DNA of 64,000 nucleotides, taken from Curtobacterium luteum. GTDB taxonomy: Bacteria > Actinomycetota > Actinomycetes > Actinomycetales > Microbacteriaceae. The DNA is taken from NCBI RefSeq assembly GCF_014646995.1, contig NZ_BMOI01000013.1, positions 1 through 64,000 on the forward strand, read 5' to 3'. The translations under genes and the position numbers were made by a program. Numbering within the stretch: the first letter of the stretch is position 1; every line of letters begins with the position of its first letter. Of the stretch, positions 24,417 to 32,484 are shown piece by piece. The notes beneath the pieces were generated by a model. That model did not search any database. It saw only the letters and a program-made list of their open reading frames with translations, and was not told the DNA's origin.

Positions 24417-24865
24417 GCGCCATCCTGCTCTCCGTTCGACCCGTTTACGCCGCAGGCCTCCTGGCCGGCACGAAGACCGCAGAAGTGCGGCGACGCTTCC
24501 CGGACCAGCCGCCTGGAACGATGATCTACGTGTACAGCAGCTCACCAGAGCGCGCCGTGCTTGGCACTCTTCACCTGGACGCCATCGACCGACCGGCGTC
24601 TGCTGATGTGTGGCTGCGCTACCGAGACCGCATTCAGATCTCCCGACCATCGCTCGAGGAATACTTGAGCGACTGCGATGAGGCAGCCATCCTTCAGGTG
24701 AGCGAGCCAACGACATGGCAGGTACCGGTCTCGCTCATCGCGCTCCGAGAGGTCGTCGGCATCGAGCCGCCGCAGAGCTTCCGCTACCTCCACGATCACC
24801 ACCGTCGCGTCCTCGCCGCTCATCAGCCCGAACCGAACTCCGCGATGCTGACTCTGTCCAGCTGA
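24413..24865 (+). CDS. ASCH/PUA-like domain protein
   Basis: This small 150-residue protein has an ASCH-like beta-barrel fold: LLSVRPVYAAGLLAGTKTAE with the characteristic RP-x-x-A-x-x-L-x-G-x-K-x-x-E pattern, then EVRRRFPDQPPGTMIYVYSS and ERAVLGTLHL. ASCH domains bind RNA or modified nucleotides. It starts at a TTG that overlaps the previous stop (TTGA) and has a strong AGGAGG ribosome site 7-12 bases upstream, which decides the start. It is coupled to the GNAT-PIN protein and probably works with it. Confidence 0.78.
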   Translation: MSAILLSVRPVYAAGLLAGTKTAEVRRRFPDQPPGTMIYVYSSSPERAVLGTLHLDAIDRPASADVWLRYRDRIQISRPSLEEYLSDCDEAAILQVSEPTTWQVPVSLIALREVVGIEPPQSFRYLHDHHRRVLAAHQPEPNSAMLTLSS

Positions 24866-24925
24866 TGCGCGCCGCCAGCGTCCACCTACACCAACCCTTG
24901 CAGAGCTGTTGACGCGTGGTCTCGG

Positions 24926-25375
24926 TCAGCGCCGGCGACGGGAACCGCGCATGTTGGGTAGACGGCAATCCGAGCAGCCCTGGCCCTGCAGGTGATTCGT
25001 GGCGCGCTGGCGAAACCAACCGTGCACCGGGCACTCGATGCGGACCGGCAGCTTCGCAGCGACGAAGGACTCCACGTCGTACCGGTAACGGCCCGCGTGC
25101 ACGCGTCGCGCCGTCGCGAGGAACTTGGAACGTCTCGCTTCGATGCTCGCACCTCGACGACCGCCACAACCAGGGCACCCCTGTCCCTTGAGGTGATCAT
25201 GCGGCAGCTGCCAGAACACCCGAGCGTGATGGCGGCAGAAGATGGGAACGCTCTCCTTCCCGTTGACGTACTCAGTGCGTGCTCGGTCGTATCCGTACTT
25301 CTCGCCGTGCAGGAGCTTGGCAGCCGTGACGAAGGCCGACGCTCGCGTCGCTCGGCTGGACTCTTGGGATCCCAT
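24926..25375 (-). CDS. Protein with two Cys/His zinc-ribbon repeats (DUF723-like)
   Basis: The 149-residue protein is two copies of one module. Each has a helix with an aromatic pair (HGEKYGYDRA; HAGRYRYDVE), a strand pair with C-x-x-H (IFCRHHARVFWQ; IECPVHGWFRQ), and an H-L-x-G-Q-G-C-x-x-C knuckle (HLKGQGCPGC; HLQGQGCSDC). This is the pattern of DUF723 or homing-endonuclease-associated DNA-binding repeats. The start is set by GAAGGAG five bases before the ATG at 25375. No nuclease domain is attached, so it may be a remnant or a stand-alone DNA-binding protein. Confidence 0.68.
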   Translation of the reverse strand: MGSQESSRATRASAFVTAAKLLHGEKYGYDRARTEYVNGKESVPIFCRHHARVFWQLPHDHLKGQGCPGCGGRRGASIEARRSKFLATARRVHAGRYRYDVESFVAAKLPVRIECPVHGWFRQRATNHLQGQGCSDCRLPNMRGSRRRR

Positions 25376-25578
25376 GGTCTCTCCTTCTATGGAATCCCAA
25401 ATGTGCCGACTTTCGCACAGGGACTTCAACCCCTCAAGGGCGGCGTGACTGGACCCTTTCTTCACGCCCGGGATGCGAAGCAGACGCCGGCGGGCCCGCG
25501 CCTGCTGCAGCGGAGAGCATCGCTGGAGCTCCGGCCGGAGCGGGAGTCGGCGCGGCGGCGGGCGGGATCAGCCACAGG

Positions 25579-25593
25579 TGATTACAGTAATCA
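25579..25593. promoter_or_regulatory. Palindromic operator-like site overlapping a -10 element
   Basis: TGATTACAGTAATCA is a perfect 15-bp palindrome two bases before the ATG of the 25596 gene. It contains a TACAGT hexamer at 25583-25588 positioned for a leaderless transcript. Very similar sites occur at 57044-57058 and 57944-57959. Confidence 0.6.
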
Positions 25594-25595
25594 GC

Positions 25596-26021
25596 ATGGG
25601 GAAACGAGCTCCGGCGGTGATCCGGGTCACCGCGGTCGGAGGGCAGCCAGCGAACTTGACCTGGCTCGCTCAAGTTGTCATTCCTGCACACGTCGAGGTC
25701 GAGTTCGTTGACTTCGGGCACCGTGCCGACATCGTGATCACCCACGAGGACGAAGAGATCAGCGTCGTCGGCGACCTCCGGACCGGTGAGCGCGTCATCC
25801 AAACGAATGGCGATCACCAGTCACCGATCATTGATCTCGCCTTGCTCCTACTCGAGGCTCGGTTGGAGGATGGTCGACGCTTCCCCGACCGTTACCGGGG
25901 CGGCAGCAGCCCAGCGCCGCTGGAGCACGTCGCACGCCTTACTGGTGCTGACTACATCAGTTTTGGAGGCGTGCGCTCTCCTCTACCACCGGAGCTTTAC
26001 GAGCCGGACGAGGACGAATGA
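25596..26021 (+). CDS. Hypothetical protein under a palindromic promoter site
   Basis: The 141-residue acidic soluble protein is of no family I recognise. It is rich in strands in the first half (AVIRVTAVGGQPANLTWLAQ, VEVEFVDFGHRADIVITHED) and has a helical, acidic C-terminus ending in PDEDE. The ATG at 25596 was chosen because a TACAGT hexamer lies seven bases upstream inside a perfect palindrome. Its last 25 bases overlap the convergent XRE gene. Confidence 0.6.
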   Translation: MGKRAPAVIRVTAVGGQPANLTWLAQVVIPAHVEVEFVDFGHRADIVITHEDEEISVVGDLRTGERVIQTNGDHQSPIIDLALLLLEARLEDGRRFPDRYRGGSSPAPLEHVARLTGADYISFGGVRSPLPPELYEPDEDE

Positions 26022-26305
26022 GTCCCACGGACGCTCGTCGAAGAGTACAGCTCGGCGTTCAGGCCAACCTCAAGCCGGGAGATGGTGGCGAGGTCCGGCC
26101 AGGCATTGCCGTGCAGGATCTTGACAAGCGTGGCGTTGTGAACTCCGGTCTGGTCGCCGACAGCCCGAAGCGAGCGACCGCCGATCTCCTCACGCAAGCG
26201 CAGCACGAACAGACGGGCAATCTCACCTGACGGGTCCACCGATGGCACGTCCGGCCAGGGTGCCGGCGCCAGCTCCGCCGGCGTCAGCCGCGCTGTCCGT
26301 GCCAT
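25997..26305 (-). CDS. Small XRE-type helix-turn-helix protein
   Basis: The 102-residue protein has one helix-turn-helix at about residues 40-85 (LREEIGGRSLRAVGDQTGVH, NATLVKILHGNAWPDLATIS, RLEVGLNAEL), like small Cro/XRE regulators of mobile elements. The start is supported by a TACGCT hexamer (26312-26317) six bases before the ATG, a leaderless geometry. It converges on and overlaps the preceding gene by 25 bp. It could be the antitoxin or repressor of a neighbouring module. Confidence 0.72.
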   Translation of the reverse strand: MARTARLTPAELAPAPWPDVPSVDPSGEIARLFVLRLREEIGGRSLRAVGDQTGVHNATLVKILHGNAWPDLATISRLEVGLNAELYSSTSVRGTHSSSSGS

Positions 26306-26497
26306 ACCCCCAGCGTAGGAGGCCAAGCAGCAGCGGAGCGCCAACTCGCCGAGGTTGACAGTCAGGACGGTGATGAAGAGCACCCGCGGCCTCTGCCTAC
26401 ACAGACTGTCCCCTTACAGTCAGGGGAAGGCTGTTCGTCGCTCCGCCACAGTCAACAGCATCACTCAAAGTAGACGCGCTTTGCTCGACCGCCCGGG

Positions 26498-26503
26498 TAT
26501 CCT
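26498..26503 (+). promoter_or_regulatory. -10 element of the 26510 gene
   Basis: TATCCT lies six bases before the GTG at 26510, which decides that start and suggests a leaderless transcript. Confidence 0.5.
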
Positions 26504-26509
26504 GCAATA

Positions 26510-26965
26510 GTGGCGCAGGGCTGGGAACTCATTGCAAAGGCGGTAGACGACGCCTGGCCCTACGTTGCGACGATCCTGACTTCTGGAACCATCACAGCCC
26601 TGTCAACTACCTTGATCGTCGGCTCACGTGAAAAGCGGGCTAGGCGAAGCTTGCGGAGCTATACCGAAACTTCCGATGCCGCAACAGCGTTGCGGAAGTA
26701 CCGAGAAGTTGTTCTTCGATACGGTCAAACTGACGGTCCGGCAAACGATGGCGACCGCGACAAGGAACTTGCGCGTCGCGGAAGCACGCTCCTCATCACC
26801 TGCTCGCTGATTGGCGGCGGCGAACTCGCAGATACGACGCAGGCATACATCGACACAGCAGAGCTATTCGCCGTGCACGACGAAGACACCATCGCCGCCG
26901 ATGAGATCAAAGCCTTTGGGGAACTGATGCAGAAGATTGCACACAGCCGGAAGTCCGCGCGTTAA
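26510..26965 (+). CDS. Small membrane-anchored hypothetical protein
   Basis: The product has 151 residues. One transmembrane helix at about residues 16-37 (YVATILTSGTITALSTTLIV) is followed by a basic stretch (SREKRARRSLRSY) and a long helical cytoplasmic domain with likely coiled coil. GTG 26510 is supported by a TATCCT hexamer six bases upstream. It overlaps the convergent STAS-like gene by four bases. It resembles in layout the protein at 30281-30967 (one N-terminal helix, then a helical soluble domain), but the sequences are not obviously related. Confidence 0.6.
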   Translation: MAQGWELIAKAVDDAWPYVATILTSGTITALSTTLIVGSREKRARRSLRSYTETSDAATALRKYREVVLRYGQTDGPANDGDRDKELARRGSTLLITCSLIGGGELADTTQAYIDTAELFAVHDEDTIAADEIKAFGELMQKIAHSRKSAR

Positions 26966-27261
26966 AGGCGTTCGAGCACTCCGGAGCGCTTGATGGTTAC
27001 GGCCACTTCTCGGTGACGCTTGCCGGCATCGGTCATCTGACGCCGAAATCGTTCGGGCGCTGAGACGATCAAGATCTCTTTCGCTCCGCGCTCAATCAGC
27101 TTCTTGACGAGCTCGTCAGCAAACGAGATGGTGGAAGTTGCTAGTGCTCGCCCGTTCACCTCGACACGACCGTCCTCGGGCGTACCATCCGTGCGGTTCA
27201 CGAGGTCCTCGGCCGCCTCCCGCGTGCCGACCAGGCGGGGTAGTGTGATGTTCAGCGTCAT
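26962..27261 (-). CDS. STAS-like (DUF4325) domain protein
   Basis: This small 99-residue protein matches the DUF4325/STAS-like fold: TREAAEDLVNRTDG, VEVNGRALATSTISFADELV (the conserved Ser/Thr-Ser turn before the helix), and GAKEILIVSAPERFRRQM. Such domains act as phosphorylatable switch proteins that bind a GHKL ATPase, as SpoIIAA does. It has a GAAGGG ribosome site. It lies 72 bases downstream of the STAS/GHKL protein on the same strand and is presumably its partner. Confidence 0.75.
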   Translation of the reverse strand: MTLNITLPRLVGTREAAEDLVNRTDGTPEDGRVEVNGRALATSTISFADELVKKLIERGAKEILIVSAPERFRRQMTDAGKRHREVAVTIKRSGVLERL

Positions 27262-27333
27262 GATCCCTTCACCTCACCAGGTCTAACGCGTCTATTGCGC
27301 TGAGTCTTCCACAGTATTTGCGGCATGTACGGT

Positions 27334-28158
27334 TCATCTCCGGTGGTTCTTCACACGCAGTTCTCCTTCGAGGACGGAGACGGGCAGCGGTGACGCGAAC
27401 AGCGTCTGCGTTGCTTCCGACGGTGACACCACAAGCTGCCCCCGGCCGGACCGTAGGCGGAGTGTACCTCCGATCGCCTTGACACTATCTCTGAGTTCCG
27501 ACAGTCCATACCCACGACTCTCCTCATCGAGGCCGCTGACTCCGGGCTCGAGTGCGAGCTCGAGTGCGTGCGCGTCATCAGCGGGCTTGTACCGCCGGAG
27601 GGCGCGGCTGAACCCTCGACCAGCATCGGCAACCGCGAAGCGGAACACCGACCCGCCGTAGGTCTTCTGGGCGGCGGCGTACCCGCGTGGCCAACGTGAA
27701 TGCTCGATGACGTTCTCACCCATCGCGCTGATGCTCATGTGCATGATCGCTGCGGCGTCGGAGTCCTGCTCATGCACAACCTCCCATACACGCGTCGCCA
27801 GCTCGGCTGCTCCGCTCGCGTTCTCAAACGGTGTGACGGCGAGGAGACTCTGCCCGACGTCGTGCTCGCGCACCGAGGGCAGGTTGTGCGCCGCACCCAT
27901 GTCATCGAGTTCCTTGCCGAGCCGAGCCCGGGACACGTAGTTCGCGACGTCATCGCTGGCAGGTCGCAGGACCCGCACCTCACGCCCTGCGGCGCGCGCT
28001 CGGTGCGCGTAAGCAGCGATTGTTACGAGACCGGCTGGGGTGATGAAGCGAAGACGCGCGAGGTCCGCGATCATCACGCCTTTGGATGCTGCCGGCTCGA
28101 AGGCGGCGTGCACGTTGTAGGAACCGAAGGACCCTACTGGCCTGATGTCTCTCGCCAC
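27334..28158 (-). CDS. STAS-like plus GHKL ATPase fusion protein
   Basis: The 274-residue protein has an N-terminal STAS-like region (about 20-75: VMIADLARLRFITPAGLVTI) and a C-terminal GHKL ATPase domain. In the ATPase the N-box is SISAMGENVIEHS, the G1 box ADAGRGFSRAL and the G2 box ESRGYGLSELRDSVKAIGG, all with the expected residues. There is no His phosphoacceptor, so it is like anti-sigma kinases rather than sensor kinases. With the DUF4325 gene downstream it forms a two-gene partner-switching module found in bacterial accessory islands. GTG start at 28158. The downstream target is unknown. Confidence 0.78.
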   Translation of the reverse strand: MARDIRPVGSFGSYNVHAAFEPAASKGVMIADLARLRFITPAGLVTIAAYAHRARAAGREVRVLRPASDDVANYVSRARLGKELDDMGAAHNLPSVREHDVGQSLLAVTPFENASGAAELATRVWEVVHEQDSDAAAIMHMSISAMGENVIEHSRWPRGYAAAQKTYGGSVFRFAVADAGRGFSRALRRYKPADDAHALELALEPGVSGLDEESRGYGLSELRDSVKAIGGTLRLRSGRGQLVVSPSEATQTLFASPLPVSVLEGELRVKNHRR

Positions 28159-28814
28159 GTCCCCGCGTCCTGTTCAGCTACTGCATCTGAGTATGGCCCA
28201 ACATTACGAGGCGCCATGACGGTGAGAGCGGTGACACTCGTTACAACCGCGTGGTTAAACGGGCCGTCCTCGTCTGCGGCGCCGGATCACGCGGAGGTCA
28301 GCACCACGACCACACGCAGTCCGTGCCCGGTGAGTTCGCGAGACAGCGCGAGTCCGTCGCCGTGCGGGCTACGGGCGCTCGAGCGATGGGCCCTCAGGGT
28401 TTGGTTCTGCGTACACTCCTGGTTCCCACGGGGGGGGGGGGAGATGGCTCCTGGTACCAGCGCAGCGCGTATCGGGCTGAACGCGATCCGCCATCTCGAA
28501 GGCAAGACGCGCCAGTCCCGAACGTGCCCGGACGGCGATCCTCCACCGCCGCGCTTCGCCTTCCGTAGCGCGGCGCGGCGCGGCGCGGCGCGGCGACCTA
28601 CCGCCAGCGCTCAGTGGAGATGGCTGCGATGGACCGGACCGACTTCGTCCACGGCCCTCACGAGCCGGGGAGTGGAGACACCGAGTCGGCGCGCTGTGCT
28701 GAGCGCATCTGCAATGACGGCGAGGGGCTCGGGTGAGCGCGGGTCCGTGTGCGCTGCCTTGGCGTCGTGACGATCTACCCGGGTGCCGTGGCGGACCGTC
28801 TCGACAGGGGATCG
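28159..28814. other. 656-bp stretch with no confident gene; homopolymer and CGGCG repeats
   Basis: No frame here looks like a real protein on either strand. It holds a run of 12 G (28430-28441) and a (GCGGC)n tract at about 28568-28592. A short minus-strand stretch (DGLALSRELTGHGLRVVVVL, about 28290-28380) could be the end of a degraded gene. Frames change at the G-run, so decay or sequencing slippage is possible. Confidence 0.45.
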
Positions 28815-29252
28815 CTATGCGCTGTTGCGTGCGCCGGCGAGATAGGCCCGCAGCGCCTCGGCTGGCACGCGGCGCACGGAGCGCACGTCGACGCTGCCGA
28901 GCTGTCGACTGGTGACGAGCGTGGTGACCGTGGCCGTGCTCACGCAGAGCACCTGAGCGACATCGGCAAGGCGCAGGAACGGCGGCAGATCCGCGGTCAT
29001 CTGTTGGAGTGTCGGCAGCGACTCGCTGTCGTTGTGCTCGGCGCCCGTGCTCGTGCTCTCGAGCCAAGCGTCAAATTCTGCTTGGAACACGATCCACGAG
29101 CGCCCGACCCGGTAGGCCGGCATCGTGCCAGCTTTCGCCCAGTTGTTGATCGTGGCTGGGCTGAGGCTCAGCCGCTTCGCAACGGTGGCCGCGTCGACGG
29201 TCAGCGAGTCAGCGACCTGCGGCGGGGAGTGCTGCTGGTCCTGCTCGGTCAT
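28815..29252 (-). CDS. Double HTH_17 excisionase-like DNA-binding protein
   Basis: This 145-residue protein has two MerR/excisionase-type helix-turn-helix units. The first (about residues 15-55) is VDAATVAKRLSLSPATINNW with KAGTMPAYRVGRSWIVF. The second (about 85-135) is FLRLADVAQVLCVSTATVTT with LVTSRQLGSVDVRSVRRVP, ending in ALRAYL. Recombination directionality factors and small regulators of mobile elements look like this. An imperfect inverted repeat (29348-29391) upstream may be its operator. The ATG at 29252 was preferred to one 31 codons upstream because the second runs across the promoter region. Confidence 0.75.
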   Translation of the reverse strand: MTEQDQQHSPPQVADSLTVDAATVAKRLSLSPATINNWAKAGTMPAYRVGRSWIVFQAEFDAWLESTSTGAEHNDSESLPTLQQMTADLPPFLRLADVAQVLCVSTATVTTLVTSRQLGSVDVRSVRRVPAEALRAYLAGARNSA

Positions 29253-29347
29253 GCTCCGATGCTGCCATGAGCCGCCTTGCTGCGACGTCGTCCAGCAGTT
29301 GATAGCGGACGGGACATCTTTTCCCCCTGCGAGGCACTCTCTCATTT

Positions 29348-29391
29348 ACTAGATGTAGTGGCTGACGGCGTGTCTAACTACTACATGTGGT
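29348..29391. promoter_or_regulatory. Imperfect inverted repeat around CTACAT
   Basis: ACTAGATGTAGTGG (29348-29361) and ACTACATGTGGT (29378-29389) face each other about 95 bp upstream of the double-HTH gene and 75 bp before the small basic gene. They lie in the divergent region, as an operator for both would. Confidence 0.35.
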
Positions 29392-29464
29392 GGCGTACGC
29401 CAGACTTGAGGCGTCGATGACGGTGGAAGGTCCGCCTTCTCACGGCGGGAAGGAGCGCGGAGTC

Positions 29465-29590
29465 ATGGCCAAGGCCGGCAAGAGCAGCAGCGGATCGTCG
29501 CGAAGCTCGATCACGGGCAAGTTCGTGACGTCGAAGTACGCGAAGTCGCACCCGAACACGACGCAGACCTCGCACAAGAAGAGCAAGTAG
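29465..29590 (+). CDS. Small basic Ser/Thr/Lys-rich protein
   Basis: The 41-residue protein reads MAKAGKSSSGSSRSSITGKF then VTSKYAKSHPNTTQTSHKKSK. The pattern R-S-x-x-T-G-K/R-F/Y-V...HPxTT is shared by many short proteins found in actinobacterial mobile elements and near toxin genes, from memory of the family. The start is supported by a GGAAGGAG ribosome site before ATG 29465. A DNA- or RNA-binding role is possible because of the charge. Confidence 0.65.
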   Translation: MAKAGKSSSGSSRSSITGKFVTSKYAKSHPNTTQTSHKKSK

Positions 29591-29716
29591 CAAGCGCCGT
29601 TATGCGGTGACTCACTGGCGGGATCCTGTTATCGGGATCTCGCCAGTGCTCTGTTCACCGACGCTCCCTCGGGTGGGATCGGCACCCCTCCCCCTTTCCA
29701 GATGGCCGTCCGGCAG

Positions 29717-30468
29717 TTAGGTCGCTTCCCCTTGGGACCAGGACGACCGGACACCGAGCCTGTCGGCAATCTCGTTCAACTCGTCCTCGTGAGCTCGATC
29801 GACGAGAGCGCAGTCCCAAGCGATGAGAGCTTGGAGAAGCGAATTCGTCGCGACCTCGAGGAGAACTGACGCCGTTGGGTGGGACGCGGATGGACGGAAC
29901 GCGACACCCACTGCTGTATCCGCCGGACCTGTGTACCGTTCTGCGACTTCCGTCCCGGCGTGCGACAGCCACGTCACGAATCGGTAGAGCTGATAAAGCT
30001 GCCCCATCCCGTCGAGCGACGCGATGCGCTGCTCGATGATCTCGTACTGCGGGCTTCTGCCGAGATCGTCAATCATGGCGGTGAGCTCGGCGAGCCGGGC
30101 GAGAGACTGCTCATTTGTGGGGTCGTCCTGCAGCAGTGCATTCAGCGCTTTCCGCCGTTGATCAGCCCCGCCCGCGAGGAGGACCGCCATCCGTCGGGAG
30201 TCACGAGAACCCAGCCAGCCGTAACCGCATCCTCGATGAGGACACGGATCACCGGCGCCGCCGGGAGTGGCAGCGAGCTCTCATACAGGGCGAGAACGGC
30301 TCGAGCGCAGTCCACAGCGTGCGCAACCAGCCCTCGAATGATGATCGGTACGGAGTGGTGAGAATCGGCCCTCACCTGGAAACTTCGGACGTCGCGGTCG
30401 GCATCCCACAACGCGATGAGGTCGCGCAGCTCCGCACGGTAGGCAATCACCGGTCCTTGAGGTGCCAT
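29717..30468 (-). pseudogene. Frameshifted hypothetical gene (DUF5677-like)
   Basis: Two overlapping frames on the minus strand appear to be one gene split by a frameshift near 30180-30190. The first frame (30142-30468) gives an N-terminal helical part (AYRAELRDLIALWDADRD, GLVAHAVDCARAVLALYESS) that runs into LVTPDGW. The second (29717-30190) continues with AVLLAGGADQRRKALNALLQ, SLDGMGQLYQLYRFVTWLSH and a helical C-terminus. Together about 250 residues of a DUF5677-like helical protein result. No independent ribosome site for the second part is evident. A translationally coupled pair is the alternative. Confidence 0.6.
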
Positions 30469-30967
30469 GCTTAAATCCTACGAGATCCAGCTGCTCGCCC
30501 GTATTGATATCCAGTTTCTCTTCGGAACTACCCAAGCCGCTTGCGGGCTGGAGGTGCGGTTGCGCTGCTCCGACGAACGCGCGCTGCTGTCTCCAGTAGT
30601 CCTCGGACGCGCTCGGCGCTCCGGCATCGCGGACCTGCTGCAGCCGCAGCACAGCCGACCGGATCGGATCCATAGCGGCGACTACGTCATCAGGCCCAAG
30701 CAGTTCCACCGCGCTTTCCGCGGCCGTCATCTCGTCATAGAAATCTTGCCCAGGTTCCCACTCAGCATCAACCTCGGGCCCCTTAGCCCGGGTCGCCCAC
30801 TTGTCAGCCGTCGCCAGGAACGTTTTGTATGCGTCGAACCGCTGCTCGCGAAGCCAACGCGCGTGTTCCTGCTTGCCCTCGCCACTAGCTCCAAGACGCG
30901 CGAAGACGTACGACAACGCCGCGGAGACAGCGACGGTCACGATAGGCAACACTGTCGAGGAGTCCAC
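30281..30967 (-). CDS. Membrane-anchored hypothetical protein with overrunning C-terminus
   Basis: The GTG start at 30967 is set by TATTCT six bases upstream. One N-terminal transmembrane helix (TVLPIVTVAVSAALSYVFA) is followed by KQEHARWLREQRFDAYKTFL and a helical domain to about residue 160. Beyond that the frame continues for some 190 bases across the start of the next gene in a different frame, giving a Cys/Arg-rich tail (CLPCGAARPHRVVGCRPRRP) that does not look like protein-coding sequence. I therefore suspect a lost stop or a small frameshift near 30480. Function unknown. Confidence 0.5.
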   Translation of the reverse strand: MDSSTVLPIVTVAVSAALSYVFARLGASGEGKQEHARWLREQRFDAYKTFLATADKWATRAKGPEVDAEWEPGQDFYDEMTAAESAVELLGPDDVVAAMDPIRSAVLRLQQVRDAGAPSASEDYWRQQRAFVGAAQPHLQPASGLGSSEEKLDINTGEQLDLVGFKHGTSRTGDCLPCGAARPHRVVGCRPRRPKFPGEGRFSPLRTDHHSRAGCARCGLRSSRSRPV

Positions 30968-30973
30968 ATTCAG

Positions 30974-30979
30974 AGAATA
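30974..30979 (-). promoter_or_regulatory. -10 element of the 30967 gene
   Basis: On the minus strand TATTCT lies six bases before the GTG at 30967, matching the leaderless geometry of other genes here. Confidence 0.45.
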
Positions 30980-31235
30980 AGCGCCGCCTCGGCGTAGCCG
31001 GCCGAAGCATCTCACGTCCACGTTCGGACGCCCGCACCGCGGATTTGGTGTAGTATGCTCACATCGCAGCGGTCTGGACCGCTCGTCTCCGTGCCTGAAG
31101 CCCCACGTGCTTCCGGCCTCGATGGACAACCGTGGTACGGGTTCCAGTAGCAGTGCCCTTTTTGTCGAGATCTCTCTCCTGTGACGCTGGCTCTGCGGAC
31201 GTGGGGCGCGAGTATCGGCGCAGAAGGCGATTGAA

Positions 31236-32447
31236 GTGTCCGACACGAACAACATCCCCGCACGTCCTCGCGAGATCGAACGCGACGCTCGTGCCCTCCA
31301 GAAGTTCTCTGGGATGAAGTACACGCAGGCTCTCCGAGCGGTAGAACATCCGCTCGCGCAGGGCATCCTGGGTGAACGGATCTGTACCCGAGACATCATC
31401 CGCGTGTTGACCGCGCATCCGGCGCTCTCGACAGATGCGGCCGGGGCGGATGAGCGGATCACCCATCTGGGGCGGAACGGTCTCCGGTCAGCTGATCAGT
31501 CTCCGCTCGAGCTGTCGAGCGAGCATGACTATCTGAGTGTCGTGCTCGCTGCGGAGGTACTCCGGGCGTTCAGCGCAACGGACGCACCGAACAGCGACGC
31601 TGGCAGCTACGGCCTCAAGCACACGGTGGAAGAGTTCCTCGGCGAGTACTTGCCGGACTTCTCATACGTCTCCAACGGAACAACGATCTGGGCAGCGGCA
31701 GCAGTCGGGATCCCCGTCCGCGGGCACACCACGGACACCGACGACCCGAACGCAAACTTCGGGCTCCCCTCAGACCAAGTCAACTACGCACGGCGGATGC
31801 GGCGAAGCTCCGGTGGGCAGCGCGACAGCATCCGCGCGCACCACCACCGTCCCCCGGGCTACACCTTCCTGCAGGGCGCTCTGACTGAGTGGCGTGACTC
31901 GCGAACGGCGCCGGGCCGATGGGATGGCGTCGACGAGAACGCAGCACCCCGAACGAGCCCGTTCCATAAGTGGCTCGTCGCACAAGCCGGCCCCGGCGAC
32001 ATGGGTTCCCGGGCACGTCTGGCCGACGACTACGCTGCCGGCTTCCGCGACGGTGATCACGGCGTTGCTCAGCAGCCGGAGCACCTCATCGGCATCCTGC
32101 GCGCCCTCAACGCGGACGAGGCATTCCTCGACGCAGCTCGGGAGGCGATCGTCGACTGGGCTCGAACCTCTCCGGACTCCACGGGTATCCGTACCGAACT
32201 GATCTCCAGCAGCCGCGACGATCACGACGGGTGGGGTGCTGGGTCGGGTGACACCGAGCGGTACACGTATCGATGCCCCTGCGGCCGCGACACGATCATC
32301 GAGGAACACGAGAACACGTCAGGCTTCCGTGAACACGACCACTGGTTCGGGTGCGACATCTGCCGCCAGGAGTGGCAGTTCGTCGACGGGTTGCCGACGC
32401 GCGAGTGGCGGATCGAGCCGCGACGCGCGGTGGCTTTGTCAATCTGA
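31236..32447 (+). CDS. Hypothetical protein with C-terminal zinc ribbon
   Basis: The 403-residue soluble protein is of unknown function. The N-terminus (ALQKFSGMKYTQALRAVEHP) has the short L-Q-x-x-x-G-M-x-Y-x-x-A-L-R motif seen at the start of many proteins on actinobacterial plasmids and islands. The middle (HTVEEFLGEYLPDFSYVSNG, TTIWAAAAVGIPV) contains a YozE-like sequence. The C-terminus has a C-P-C-G ... C-D-I-C zinc ribbon (YRCPCGRDTIIEEHENT, HWFGCDICRQEW). GTG 31236 has AGAAGGCG upstream. No catalytic motif is recognised. Confidence 0.65.
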   Translation: MSDTNNIPARPREIERDARALQKFSGMKYTQALRAVEHPLAQGILGERICTRDIIRVLTAHPALSTDAAGADERITHLGRNGLRSADQSPLELSSEHDYLSVVLAAEVLRAFSATDAPNSDAGSYGLKHTVEEFLGEYLPDFSYVSNGTTIWAAAAVGIPVRGHTTDTDDPNANFGLPSDQVNYARRMRRSSGGQRDSIRAHHHRPPGYTFLQGALTEWRDSRTAPGRWDGVDENAAPRTSPFHKWLVAQAGPGDMGSRARLADDYAAGFRDGDHGVAQQPEHLIGILRALNADEAFLDAAREAIVDWARTSPDSTGIRTELISSSRDDHDGWGAGSGDTERYTYRCPCGRDTIIEEHENTSGFREHDHWFGCDICRQEWQFVDGLPTREWRIEPRRAVALSI

Positions 32448-32484
32448 TTGAGGACCACCTGTCGGTCCGATTCGGGACCAGGTG

